From: Conus ventricosus
Taxonomy: Eukaryota > Mollusca > Gastropoda > Neogastropoda > Conidae
Assembly: GCA_018398815.1 (NCBI GenBank)
Contig: CM031620.1
Coordinates: forward strand, 67,980,260 to 68,044,259
DNA length: 64,000 nucleotides
Reading direction: 5' to 3'
A program made the translations under genes and the position numbers. Position 1 is the first letter of the stretch, and each line of letters starts with the position of its first letter. A model generated the notes under the pieces. It saw nothing but the letters and a program-made list of their open reading frames with translations. It was not told the origin of the DNA and ran no database searches. Below, one piece after another: positions 12,926 to 26,000 of this stretch.

Positions 12926-15900
12926 TGAGTGAGATCAGTAGATTGGAGATGATATTTAAAAAAAAACAACAATAATTTATTTTTATATTAATTTCTATTC
13001 AAATATGAAATTTCAGAAAAGGGCATGTACAGGTAAAGGAAAAGGTACTAAATACATAACAACTTTTCTAAGTCATACTTTCTTGCAGCAATCTTGGAGT
13101 CAGGAAACATCGTTTGAAATGCCTTGACAAACTTGTCAGCATTCGCGAGAGGCAGGTTATTTTTTGCCAGGATGTCCCAACACATCTTTGCTTCAGCTTT
13201 TGTTGTCATCTTTTCCAATGAATTTCCAGAATCATCATGCTTGCTCTGGATCATGAAATTCGCGATACATTTCTGCTTTCCAGCTGCTTCGATGAACTGC
13301 TTGTGAGAAGCCGTGCCCACATGTCTCTTACAATCGAACATTCTGCTATGTTCACAGCTGAAGTCCGACTTGCATATGCTACAATGCACATATCCCGGCC
13401 CTTTTCTTGATGGGAAAAGACAGTTATACTTGTCATTGTATACCTGGCGGTGTTTTTGAGTAACTCGTGCCTTTTTTGGTTTCTCAGGAACTGTTTCTTC
13501 CGTAACACGGCAATCAGAATCGTCGTCTGTCTCATGCTGAGCACGCTTTGACGCCATCTTTGATAATGATGTCAACCCGCGAAAGTTATCTCCCTTACTA
13601 AAACGTCCAACCTCATGCCTGCCCGCAATGCTGGCTTTCGGTTACACTGATATGAAGGAATAACTGAACACTGTAACTTTCGCAGGCGGCACAGTGAGTG
13701 AACGGGCCATCGCGTTGTTGAACCGACGAGAATGATTGCTTTCGAAAAGTGTAGTTTTGGCGATTCGCGTGGCGGAATTTAATGTTTGAAGGCGTAATGG
13801 CGTAATTGGAGGTTTGAAATCGTGATTTATTACGCTAAAGGCGTAAAGTAAACAGGTCTGAATCTGTCCTACATTAACATTACACATATAGATCAATCTC
13901 CCATGCATACCTACACATACAGATCCATCTCCCATGCATACCATTTTCCTTCACAAAAACGAAAAACATAATATTAACAAAATAAACTTGGCTCGAGTTC
14001 ATGGCAATATGATCATGAACAGTAGACTCAACAGCAGCACATTATCAACACAAGCCAGGGTAAATACAAAGTACTTATGAACTAACAATGCCAAGGTAAA
14101 TAGCAACACAATCATGATGCGATCATGAACAGAAGACTGAAATAAATATGAACAAAAACAAACAAACAGCAATGGCATTAAAAAATAAATCATGTTAAGT
14201 TATATTCATAGTTTTTCGTGTTTTGAATTCTACTTTGAAACATTTAGACACCTCTATTTAAATTTGACTTTGATAACTCCAATTTCTTAAACTGATTTTT
14301 TTTTTTTTGTGACTCAAAGGTCTTCATGGAACGTTGTAGAGTATCAGGCTTCTTGGAACAATGCTAATGGTCATACACAGCAAAAAAGCTAAAGGACAAA
14401 AACAGAATATTTTGCATCGAGTCTTCCAGCATAGATAATTCAATATCAAAAAGAAAAAAGGATTCATGATCGATCAATTTCTTCATGTTCAACAATGCAC
14501 GCCTGGCATGGAAACACACATCATTTCCAAACCGCTATTCTTTTCAAGTGTTTCTATATGTAATACTTTTAATCCCTTCTCTGCCACAGTACAACAGCAT
14601 ATTTGAATAACTGTATGCCAAGGTAAAATTCACCTTTTTTGGGTAGGTTCAGTAAAATGGTTACTGCTCACTTATTTCTTGACAGATCTCTCTGATTTTT
14701 GGCATGTTTTGTTGTTATACATTTGTCTACAATGTCCTGTCAAAATAATTTGATTATGTTGATAATTAGTGTAGCAGAAATTGACAAAATCTTACAAATT
14801 TTACCAAAAAACAACAGTTTTTGAGTATACGCAAACACACTGCACCAAACAAAATCAGTCAAAACACTGAAAAAGTGGTCTTCCTATTTATTCAACATCA
14901 GCACCAACGCACGACAGTCATATAAATCCCAAGGAATGTTATTTTTGATGACAATGCTCATTATTGAGGGTACTATTTTCTAGGTAAAAAGGGGCATAAT
15001 CATGCTTTTTACGATATATTCACTAACATGAGCATTACTCATCCATTTATTTAGTTATTTCTTTGATTTTTTGTGAATTACTTCCTTATACCCTTCTCTA
15101 CAATTTATGTCTCTAATTTGATTTTGTTGGTTAAAATGATAGTGCACACTAATACCATGTGATAAAAGTTTTTGTTTTGTTTTCAATTTGAGAGTTTTAG
15201 AACAATTCAGCACATAAAATCCCACTAAACACAGCAAAAATACCTTTTGGTGTTTGCTCAACAACATTACAAACACCTGGGATTCATATTGTTCTCAATA
15301 AATGTCCCTCTGTGTAATAATCTGTATGTTACTGGGGGCACCCCAATTCTACTAGAAAGGGGCATAATTTTACTATTTGGGGTAGGTTCAGTACCCAGGG
15401 TTCCCAGGGACTTCAGCTTATGCCAAGTAAGGACCTTATAAGGACCTATAAGGACCATTTTCTAAATTAGTAAGGACCTCTACATAAACATTAGCAGCAT
15501 ATATATTACAAAACGTACTTGTATATCTCTTCATGGAAATGCACCAATCACAGCGTACACCAATATAAACTTGGCTGCTGTACTGCAGAATCAAATCACA
15601 CTGAAAACTGTTTGTTCCCTTGTTCAGTCTTCAGTAAGAACAATGTCTTGAGTCTCTTGTCTTCCACTTCAATCCACTCTTTTCACACCTAAAACTAAAA
15701 CCAGCTGATACTTTAACTGACAGTCATAGCTGATACTTAAAACTTGTCAATCTTTCACAACAGAAGAAATAAGTTTAAAAAAAAATGACACTGAGAATGA
15801 GAAACAAAAACAAAACTGTTATTAGTGGTCATAGGCACTTTCAGATCCTGAATATATGTCGGAGAAAAAAAAAGAGCACACACACATACACTGGCCTTAA

Positions 15901-16863
15901 TCAGCATTTTTTCCATTCTTTTTCGACCCCTGTGATGTCCTGTTGAACTCTCTCTGCTTCATTTTTTCTGTCCTTAGCTAACAAACGCAGAGTGTTGGAT
16001 CGTTCAATCAGACTGAAACTTCTCTGCTCCTGAGACTGGAAGCTTAGACGGTCAGCCTCTTCAAGTAGATGACGTGCCTCATCACTGGTGCATTTATGTT
16101 TCTTCCTCAGGTTGACCAGTTCTTCTCCTAACCTCTTTCTCTTCTTTTTCCACAGCTGCCTCTTCCTCTTGCCTCTGTTCAGCAAGGTATCTGTCATATC
16201 TTCCCTAGGCTCCTGATGCTGAGACAAGGAGTTTTTTTGTCAATGACAACTCCCTCCACACCTCCCATATTATGAATATGGTCTAGCATAACCCTACGTG
16301 CCATCGACGCCAAATGCAGTGATCTTTCGCACACAGAACATCGAGCATAATGTTTGTTTGGGGGATCCTTCAGCAACCAGTCCTTGTACTGCTTTTTTTT
16401 TTTACCCAATGATCCTGAAATTCACTTTCCTGGCATTTAGATTGCCTTGAGCAAAGACTGGAAAATGATGGATGTAAGTATCGAGTCTTCACGCGAAACG
16501 AGACCATGTAAAACTAGGACGAGACCTTGAGAAAAAACCAAAACTTCCAAGCTGAAAGTTGTCTGCTAGGCTAGGGCCGTTTGTCAGAACCCATTGGCGA
16601 GCAGATTTCAGAGTAAGTACCGCTTGCTTCCGAGATTTTCCAACCAGCATTTCGCCATTGACGATTTTTTTGGCGGTCATAAGGACTTGTAAGGACCTTG
16701 ATGCTAATATAAGCACTTGTAAGGCCTTACTTGAGGTGTTTCAAAATTTAAGGACCTGTAAGGACCGGTAAGGACCCTGGGAACCCTGAGTACCTCCATC
16801 ACTGCTTATTTATTGACATATGACCTAGATTTTATGGCTTGTCTTTCCTTACACCCTAAACTA

Positions 16864-16912
<49 letters not shown>

Positions 16913-17238
16913 AATAATATAATTTTCTGGGCCATTAGGGCATGGACAGGGATATAATGAATGGTGGTTTTACAAAAAAAAAAAACCAAACAGTTTGAGT
17001 ATACAAAAAAAACATTCAGACCTGTTTACCCCCTTGGCTACCCAAGTGTAATCCCAAATACTGAAAAGTGTAATCTTATGGGGGAAAAGTGTAATCGAAG
17101 GCGCGAAGCGCCGAGATAGCAAATTTTTTTGGGGGAAGCAAAATGGTGCAATCTGGTGCACATTCTGGCGAAAACATGATTTACATTTGTGTGTGCGCGT
17201 GAAGTGTGTGAAGTGTGCGTGTTCGTGAGGTGTGTGTC

Positions 17239-17290
<52 letters not shown>

Positions 17291-20017
17291 TGAGTGAGTG
17301 AGTGAGATCAGTAGATTGGAGATGATATTTAAAAAAAAACAACAATAATTTATTTTTATATTAATTTCTATTCAAATATGAAATTTCAGAAAAGGGCATG
17401 TACAGGTAAAGGAAAAGGTACTAAATACATAACAACTTTTCTAAGTCATACTTTCTTGCAGCAATCTTGGAGTCAGGAAACATCGTTTGAAATGCCTTGA
17501 CAAACTTGTCAGCATTCGCGAGAGGCAGGTTATTTTTTGCCAGGATGTCCCAACACATCTTTGCTTCAGCTTTTGTTGTCATCTTTTCCAATGAATTTCC
17601 AGAATCATCATGCTTGCTCTGGATCATGAAATTCGCGATACATTTCTGCTTTCCAGCTGCTTCGATGAACTGCTTGTGAGAAGCCGTGCCCACATGTCTC
17701 TTACAATCGAACATTCTGCCATGTTCACAGCTGAAGTCCGACTTGCATATGCTACAATGCACATATCCCGGCCCTTTTCTTGATGGGAAAAGACAGTTAT
17801 ACTTGTCATTGTATACCTGGTGGTATTTTTGAGTAACTTGTGCCTTTTTTGGTTTCTCAGGAACTGTTTCTTCCGTAACACGGCAATCAGAATCGTCGTC
17901 TGTCTCATGCTGAGCACGCTTTGACGCCATCTTTGATAATGATGTCAACCCGCGAAAGTTATCTCCCTTACTAAAACGTTCAACCTCATGCCTGCCCGCA
18001 ATGCTGGCTTTCGGTTACACTGATATGAAGGAATAACTGAACACTGTAACTTTCGCAGGCGGCACAGTGAGTGAACGGGCCATCGCGTTGTTGAACCGAC
18101 GAGAATGATTGCTTTCGAAAAGTGTAGTTTTGGCGATTCGCGTGGCGGAATTTAATGTTTGAAGGCGTAATGGCGTAATTGGAGGTTTGAAATCGTGATT
18201 TATTACGCCAAAGGCGTAAAGTAAACAGGTCTGAACATTGCACCATATAAAATCGGTGAAAACACTGAAAAAGTGGTCTTACTATTTATTCAACATCAGC
18301 ACTAACACATGAGAGTCATATAAATCCCAAGGAATGTTATTCTTCATGACAATCTGCTCATAATTGGTGGTACTATTGTCTAGGTACAAAGGGGCATAAC
18401 TGTGCTTTTTATGGTATGTTCACTAACATGTGTATTACTCCTCTATTTATTGAGTTATTTCTTTGACTTTTTGTGAATAACTTTCTTACACCCTTCTCTA
18501 CAATTTCACATCATTCTAATTTGATTTTGTTGGTAACAAAGATGGTGCACACTAATAACATGTGATAAAAGAGTTTTTGTTTTTTCAATTTGAGAGTTTT
18601 AGAACAATTCAGCACATAAAAGCCCACTAAATACAGCAAATATACCTTTTGGTGTTTGACATATGAATAGATTTTATGGCTTATCTTTCCTTATACTCCA
18701 AGCCATGATGCTATATAAGAATAATTTTCTTGGCCATTAGGGCATGGACCGGGATATCATGAATGGTGGTTTTACAAAAAAAAAAAAAAAAAGAACAGTT
18801 TCTGAACACATACTTCGGTTACAACACATAAAACCTGTAAAACACTGACAAAAACATGTTAGTGTTTACTCAACATCACTGTAAGTATACAGTGTGGTCC
18901 AAATTGTTATGGTATAATACTTATTAGTAAATGTTCAAAATGACAACTATGTAAAAACAAAACAAAAAAGCCTGAAGAAAAAAATAAACAATTGTCTGTT
19001 GAAAAAAAAGAAAAAAGAAAAACCCACACACACATTGTATCCATTTGTAATCATACAAAACACTGTAGGAACTGTGTTGGAGTTTCTGAACATATTGTAC
19101 TCACATTAATGCCACGCTGTTCTATATCCAGCGCTTGCTGTACTAAACTTCATAGGCTTGAACATAATCCTCAGGTTGTCTGCATTCCCTGCTTCATAAT
19201 TTTAGGGGATGGTGTTGTTTTTTTGTCTGTCCAAATTGAGGTTCAAAGAAACACACACAGGGATTCATGTTATACTCCACTTGGTTTTCTTTCACTAATG
19301 GCACTTGGTCTCGTCACAGAATTGTCAAAATCATGAACACATGCACAGGTGAGAAAAAAAAAAAAACCCCACTGTAGATTGGAAAAATAGGAACTTTTCA
19401 TGCAGATGAACCAGAATGGGTTGAATCTTGTAGAGCCAGTCATACCATGGATCACCTTGCACTGGCATGACTGCATTGTCGTTGAAATGCAGTAACTGAA
19501 GAAGAATCTGAAATAAAGAATAAAAGTTTCAAGATAAGTAAGCAGACCCACAATTGGGTGCGCTCGCGCACACACACACACATATACACAAACAGCTTAC
19601 ACACAAGCACACACACATGTACATATATACACAAACACACACTAACAGTATCACACACACATGAATATAGAAACACCACAATTTTACTATACAAAAAAAA
19701 AAAATGCTGTGGATGAGTGCTTCTGTGTTTTACAAAATGAACAAACTTGTATGGAAAACTTGCATACAGAAATAAATAATGGTTACGCACACATGTGCAC
19801 ACAAATACACACACCCACACCCACATGTATACATATACACAAACACACTAACAGTATCACACACACGTGAATGTAAAAAACACCACAATGGTACAAAAAA
19901 AACCTGCTGTGGATGAGTGCTTCTGTGTTCTACAAAATGAACAAACTTGCATGGAAAACTTGCATACAGAAATAAATAATGCTTATGCGCACACATGCAC
20001 ACAAATCACACACACAT

Positions 20018-20070
<53 letters not shown>

Positions 20071-23000
20071 CCCATCTATCCATGCAGTCATTATTTGCCA
20101 CAATTATGTGATTTCAATAGGAAACAGGGCAAAGAAGAGAAATATGGAAAATAAATAGTGGGGGAATAAAGAATCAGGTAGTAAAAAAAGGAAAAAAAAA
20201 CAAAAAAAGAAAAATAGAGCTACTTGCCTGGAACTGGTTTCTGGTCATGATGGAACTGAAGACTGGAACTCTGCACAGCACCTTCTTGGACCAGTACAGT
20301 TCAGTGGGAGGCAGGCGCACAATGCCCATCAGTAGAACCTGGCCCAGGAACTTCCTCATTTCTGCTCCATCCACTTTATCCCACTTGTTGGCCCATGATA
20401 ACTCTGGTAGATTGGGGTGTGCTTCCAGAAACTGATCAGCATAAAGGATGGTCTGAACGACCAGATGATTTATAAGGTCAGCAAAAAATAATTCCAGTCA
20501 ACAGGCCAAAAATTGGCACAGTTGACTTTCAGACCAGGATTCCCAGTGAAAACAACAGAAAGTGGGGGGGAGAGGGGGGCGCTTGTGCATCTGCTTCTCT
20601 GATCAGCTGTTGCTGGCCACGCCCCATGCCACGCCCCCGGCTGCTTCCACGGGACCCTCACCATTGCCCTGAGCTCCTACCATGTCCACCACCCCGTCCC
20701 CTCAAGACAGGAGGGGGTGCAGAGCTCTTTGATGGCAAGGGTTCCACTATTTTCGCTTTGTCACCCTCACTAACGGCACTTCCTTCACTGCTGTCACGTG
20801 CAACGAACAATGAAGCCACGTCATCACCAGCACCTATCTCGATAAAAGTGGATAGTGCTGATTCCCATCCATCTCCTCCTCATCACTAGTATCAGGATCC
20901 GATCCTCAAAGGTCTTCTTCACCACTATCTTGATCATTTAGAACGTCATCTAAAGCATCAAATGCAGTGTAACGCCTGAAAACGTGACGCGTTGACAAAG
21001 TGCTAGGTTGAGCTGCCATCTTGACTATGGTAATCAGCCGTTACCTTTCAACTCGCAATTTGCATATCCTACGGTCAGTGGCCGGTCGCTTCAAGGGAAA
21101 GAACCCTTTTTTGACATCAGTGGAAGTGGTGGAAACATTTTAGACGGTCGTCTCCTGTTTAGATTTTTCCTCTTTCTGTGATAAAGTTACCCCGAGACAC
21201 ACGCATGTACGGGCATAGTGATTTTTGGTTTTCACCACAAGTGGCACTCGTTCCAGGCAGTGAACAGGTTAATTGATAAAAGGAACATAACTGATGAATT
21301 TTAAGCAAGGTGTCTTGGTTTAACTACTCGTCACTAAATGAACTTTTCAGTATTGCTTAAAAAGTTGACCTGCACCCATGGAGTACTGACCGAGCCAGTT
21401 GGGCTTCCAGTTCCTTGTCATCGTCATCGTCACTGGGCAGGTCATAGAAACCTGCTACCTCCCGCAGCCTCTCCTCCTCCAGCAGTTTGCTCAGTTTCTG
21501 AACACGCACAGCATAGTGGTTAAGCATATCAAAAAAAATTGACAATCCCCCCCCCCCCCCCCCCCCTTGAGAATCTGGATATTTTCATTTGAACATTTTG
21601 AATTCTTTAGGAACACTCAAGACTCAGCTGCACTGGCGTTCATACATTTACCTATAAGGCATACATACAATGTTTACCTGTGTGACAAAGTCAAATTCTG
21701 TTATTGATACATGTTGGCAAATTCTTCAAAACATAGCACCATGCATGGCAACTGTTCTGTATAACTTTGCCAGAATTTCTGTCACCACCGTTGCTACTTC
21801 ACAGTTGGAGTTAAATCCAGTCCACAAGGTCCTTCGCATGTATTGCATGGACAGGCTGGGGTGTGGGAAGGAATTCTCTACCAAGAGCACTCCAAATTAT
21901 CTAAAATCACCACATGGTGCACAAAAAGCACGCCCTGCCCCCTCCCCACTACCTCCAAATACACGCAGTGATAAACATCCTCCTTCTCCCAACACACACA
22001 TATCCCTACCCAAAACTTCCCCCACATTTTACATTGATAGTCTGCACATGCATGGTATATATCCAAGATCCCATAATTTACTTCAGTGTTTGGTTGATCA
22101 CCAAGTTCACCTACAATGCACCCCCTCCCTACCCCCAAAAGAAATAGGCGCTAAAACATCATAGAAAACATTTTCAGATGCTGAACTACTATGAGTAAAC
22201 AGTGAATAAATACCAAACCTTCAAGTCCACAAGTGCTTCAAGTTCCTGGCAGATGGAAACAACTCATAGTTCAAAAAAAAAAAAAAAATCAAAACATGAC
22301 CTTGTCTGATGTTGCTTAAACTTTCAATCTACACGGATAAAATCAACAACCACACACAGAAACCTACCTCGTCAATGTTGGGATCCACAAAATCGGCCAC
22401 ATTTTTCCCATTCACAATTTCAGGGATCTTGTCATATCTATCAGCTGGATTTGGAAGGTCCCACTCTTCTGTTAACAAAGAACAGAAAATGTACAAGGTT
22501 TCATAGGTTTGATAAACTAATATCAGAATTATATTCATATCCCATCACATTCCATACAATGCACAAAACACATTCAGGATTGATATACTGATTTCTATTA
22601 CTGGTTTGCCACTGTATACACAAATTTCTACTGCTGAACAGCTACTCTGTGTTCATATGATTCTACTATTACTGGTTGGCCGCTGTGTGTACACATTTCT
22701 CTTACTGGTTGGCCACATTGTAAACACACATTTCTATTACCGATTGGCCACACTGTGACATACATATCTTTCTAACACAGGTTGATGCTCTGTGTACACA
22801 CATTTCTATAGTGACTGGCTGCTTTGTACACACTATCATTGTTGGATGTGCTGCATACATACATTTCTATTAGGGCTAGCCATCCTGCATACAGCTGTGA
22901 ACATACATCTCTATTAGGACTAGCCATCCTGCATACAGCTGTGAACATACATCTCTATTAGGGCTAGCCATCCTGCATACAGCTGTGTACATACATCTCT

Positions 23001-26000
23001 ATATGGGCTAGCCATCCTGCATACAGCTGTGAACATACATCTCTATTAGGGCTAGCCATCCTGCATACAGCTGTGTACATACATCTCTATATGGGCTAGC
23101 CATCCTGCATACAGCTGTGAACATACATCTCTATTAGGGCTAGCCATCCTGCATACAGCTGTGAACATACATCTCTATTAGGGCTAGCCATCCTGCATAC
23201 AGCTGTGAACATACATCTTCATTAGCGCTAGCCATCCTGCATACAGAGTTCATCATGGCTGGCTACTTTCACACATTTATTTTTCCTGTTGTCCTTCTGT
23301 ATACACACATTTATAACACTGATTGGCTGCTGCTCTGTATACACATACTCCTACTGCTGGTCAGCAGCTCATTTATACACAATGCCTATTTAGTTGGTTG
23401 CTCTCTATGTACACATTTCTGTTACAGAGTGACTGCTCTATACATACATATTTTTGCAACTAGTTGCCTTCTTGTATACACACATCATAATTTTTGGCTG
23501 ACTGCTTTCTGTACACATATTTTCATTACTGGTTGGCTGGTCTGTATTCACATACTTCTATGACTGTCTGGGTCTAAGAAATATTCTTCACATTTCTACT
23601 ACTGGTTGGCCATCGTGTCTACACATTTTAAATATGAGTTTGCTGTTCTGTATACACACATTTCTATTACTGGTTGTTCATTATGTACATGCAAGTTTCT
23701 ATAACTGATCAGCTATTCTGTATGCACACGTTTCCATTTCTATCTTGCTGACTGCTCTGTAGGTACACATTTCTATAATTGATTGGCTGCTCTGTATATT
23801 TATACACCTGTATTACTTACTTCTCAAATCCAAAACGTAATCATCTCCTTCTTCCAGCTCAATGTCCCGTTCCTGGCCGACAGAAAAGAGGAATATAGCT
23901 ATCTGTATTGCCTATAAACACTGCTCATTTCTTTTTTCGCTGCTCTTTCCTTTTTCCTTGTTTTGTTACTGTCAGCCATACGCAGAAGTGATTTGTGTTC
24001 TTGTATATCAGAAAGAGTACATACAATTAGGGATGCAGATTTGACAACCTTTCTGTTTTCAGCAGAATTTACTCCCTTGGTTGCACTGTTTCCCTGGTAG
24101 GAAGGGAAGTGTGACGTTCGTTCAAACTGATTTGCAAATCTGTATAGCTGCTGTGTACAGCAAGTTGGTGATACTTTACACCAAATCTGTATAGCTGCTG
24201 TGTACAGCAAGTTGGTGATACTTTACACCAAATCTGTATAGCTGCTGTGTACAGTAAGTTGGTGATACTTTACACCAAATCTGTATGGCTGCTGTGTACA
24301 GCAAGTTGGTGATACTTTACACCAAATCTGTATAGCTGCTGTGTACAGCAAGTTGGTGATACTTTACACCAAATCTGTATAGCTGCTGTGTACAGCAAGT
24401 TGGTGATACTTTACACCAAATCTGTATAGCTGCTGTGTACAGCAAGTTGGTGATACTTTACAGCAAATCAGATTTTTCCCTTTGCACTGATGGAAGTAAC
24501 CATGACAGCAAGTGGAATACAGTGTCACTCAAGTATACAAGATGGAAAGAAAAGAAACAGAATTGTGATTTGAATACATGGAGAACAGGCCATCTTTCAT
24601 GAGTCTGCCTGTCATCATGTTTCATGCACTGTATGCTTGGTTCCAACTTTCATGAGGTCTGCATGTCATCATGTTTCATGCACTGTATGCTTGGTTCCAT
24701 CTTTCATGAGGTCTGCATGTCATCATGTTTCATGCACTGTATGCTTGGTTCCATCTTTCATGTCATCATGTTTCATGCACTGTATGCTTGGTTCCATCTT
24801 TCATGAGGTCTGAATGTTTCATGCACTGTATGCTTGTTCCATCTTTCATGTCATCATGTTCATGCACTGTATGCTTGGTTCCATCTTTCATGAGGTCTGA
24901 ATGTCATCATGTTTCATGCACTGTATGCTTGGTTCCATCTTTCATGAGGTCTGAATGTCATCATGTTTGATGCACTGTATGCTTGGTTCCATCTTTCATG
25001 AGGTCTGAATGTCATCATGTTTGATGCACTGTATGCTTGGTTCCATCTTTCATGAGGTCTGAATGTCATCATGTTTGATGCACTGTATGCTTGGTTCCAT
25101 CTTTCATGAGGTCTGCCTGTCATCATGTTTGATGCACTGTATGCTTGGTTCCATCTTTCATGAGGTCTGAATGTCATCATGTTTGATGCACTGTATGCTT
25201 GGTTCCATCTTTCATGAGGTCTGCATGTCATCATGTTTGATGCACTATATGCTTGGTTCCATCTTTCATGAGGTCTGCATGTCATCATGTTTGATGCACT
25301 GTATGCTTGGTTCCATCTTTAATGAGGTCTGAATGTCATCATGTTTGATGCACTGTATGCTTGGTTCCATCTTTCATGAGGTCTGCATGTCATCATGTTT
25401 CATGCACTGTATGCTTGGTTCCATCTTTCATGAGGTCTGGATGTCATCATGTTTCATGCACTGTATGCTTGGTTCCATCTTTCATGAGGTCTGCATGTCA
25501 TCATGTTTCATGCACTGTATGCTTGGTTCATTTCAACAGGCTGTTCAGGTTCTACAGATGCAGTCTCAATGTGCAATGTCATCATGTTTGATGCACTGTA
25601 TGCTTGGTTCATTTCAACATACTGTTCAGGTTCTACAGATGAAGTCTCAATGTGCAGTGTCACATGAGGCTGCATGACACTGACTGGCTTTGTGGACTGG
25701 TAGCAGCTCAGCATTTTGAATCCTCAATAAATTAATGACAAATACAGAAACACAAGCCAGCAAATTCAGCCTCACAAGAAGTGAAGGCCTCAAGTTCTGA
25801 TGGCATTTGCACATGACTGCTCGAGTTGGAATACACAGAGCATGTACATGCAGATACAGAGGAAACACAGCTTTACATTTCCGTCCTTATTGAGACACTT
25901 AGTGAAAGGGCAAACAAACAAGGCTTTACACATTTGTAATCCAATATTTTTGTTGCTGTAGTCTGAGCAGAGGCATGTATCAAACTTGTGTACTACTTAA

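Larger units (their letters stand above)
14590..18760. repeat. ~370-bp subterminal tandem units of the piggyBac-like element
   Basis: Units recognised by (T)AGGTTCA(C/G)TA, a TGCTCATTTATT-like segment and TTTGATTTTGTTGG occur near 14647, 15006, 15381, 16795 and 18414, with a partial one near 18660. They are interrupted by two hAT-like insertions. Segments 14860-15050 and 18245-18440 are near duplicates. Confidence 0.8.
14569..21272. mobile_element. piggyBac-like element, 6.7 kb, with nested hAT-like insertions
   Basis: TTAA at 14569-14572 and 21269-21272 bound ends that both carry a CYGCC motif 10 to 15 bases in (TCCCTTCTCTGCCACAG; CCTGTTCACTGCCTGG read inward). The left third is a series of about five ~370-bp units with the cores TAGGTTCAGTA and GGGGCATAA. 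Two hAT-like elements (15396-16788, 17017-18233) are inserted in it. The right third holds minus-strand transposase fragments. The 11209-12663 and 35372-35671 elements share the same subterminal unit. Confidence 0.75.

Noticed and set aside
12694..12972. Open frame over the TG repeat
   Set aside because: Histidine/threonine runs come from the microsatellite within the hAT-like element.
22860..23250. CRISPR-like regular repeats
   Set aside because: Units are contiguous 44-bp tandem copies without unique spacers, in eukaryotic intronic sequence.
24605..25677. Repetitive open frames on both strands
   Set aside because: Products of the 54-bp minisatellite with no start context or domain.
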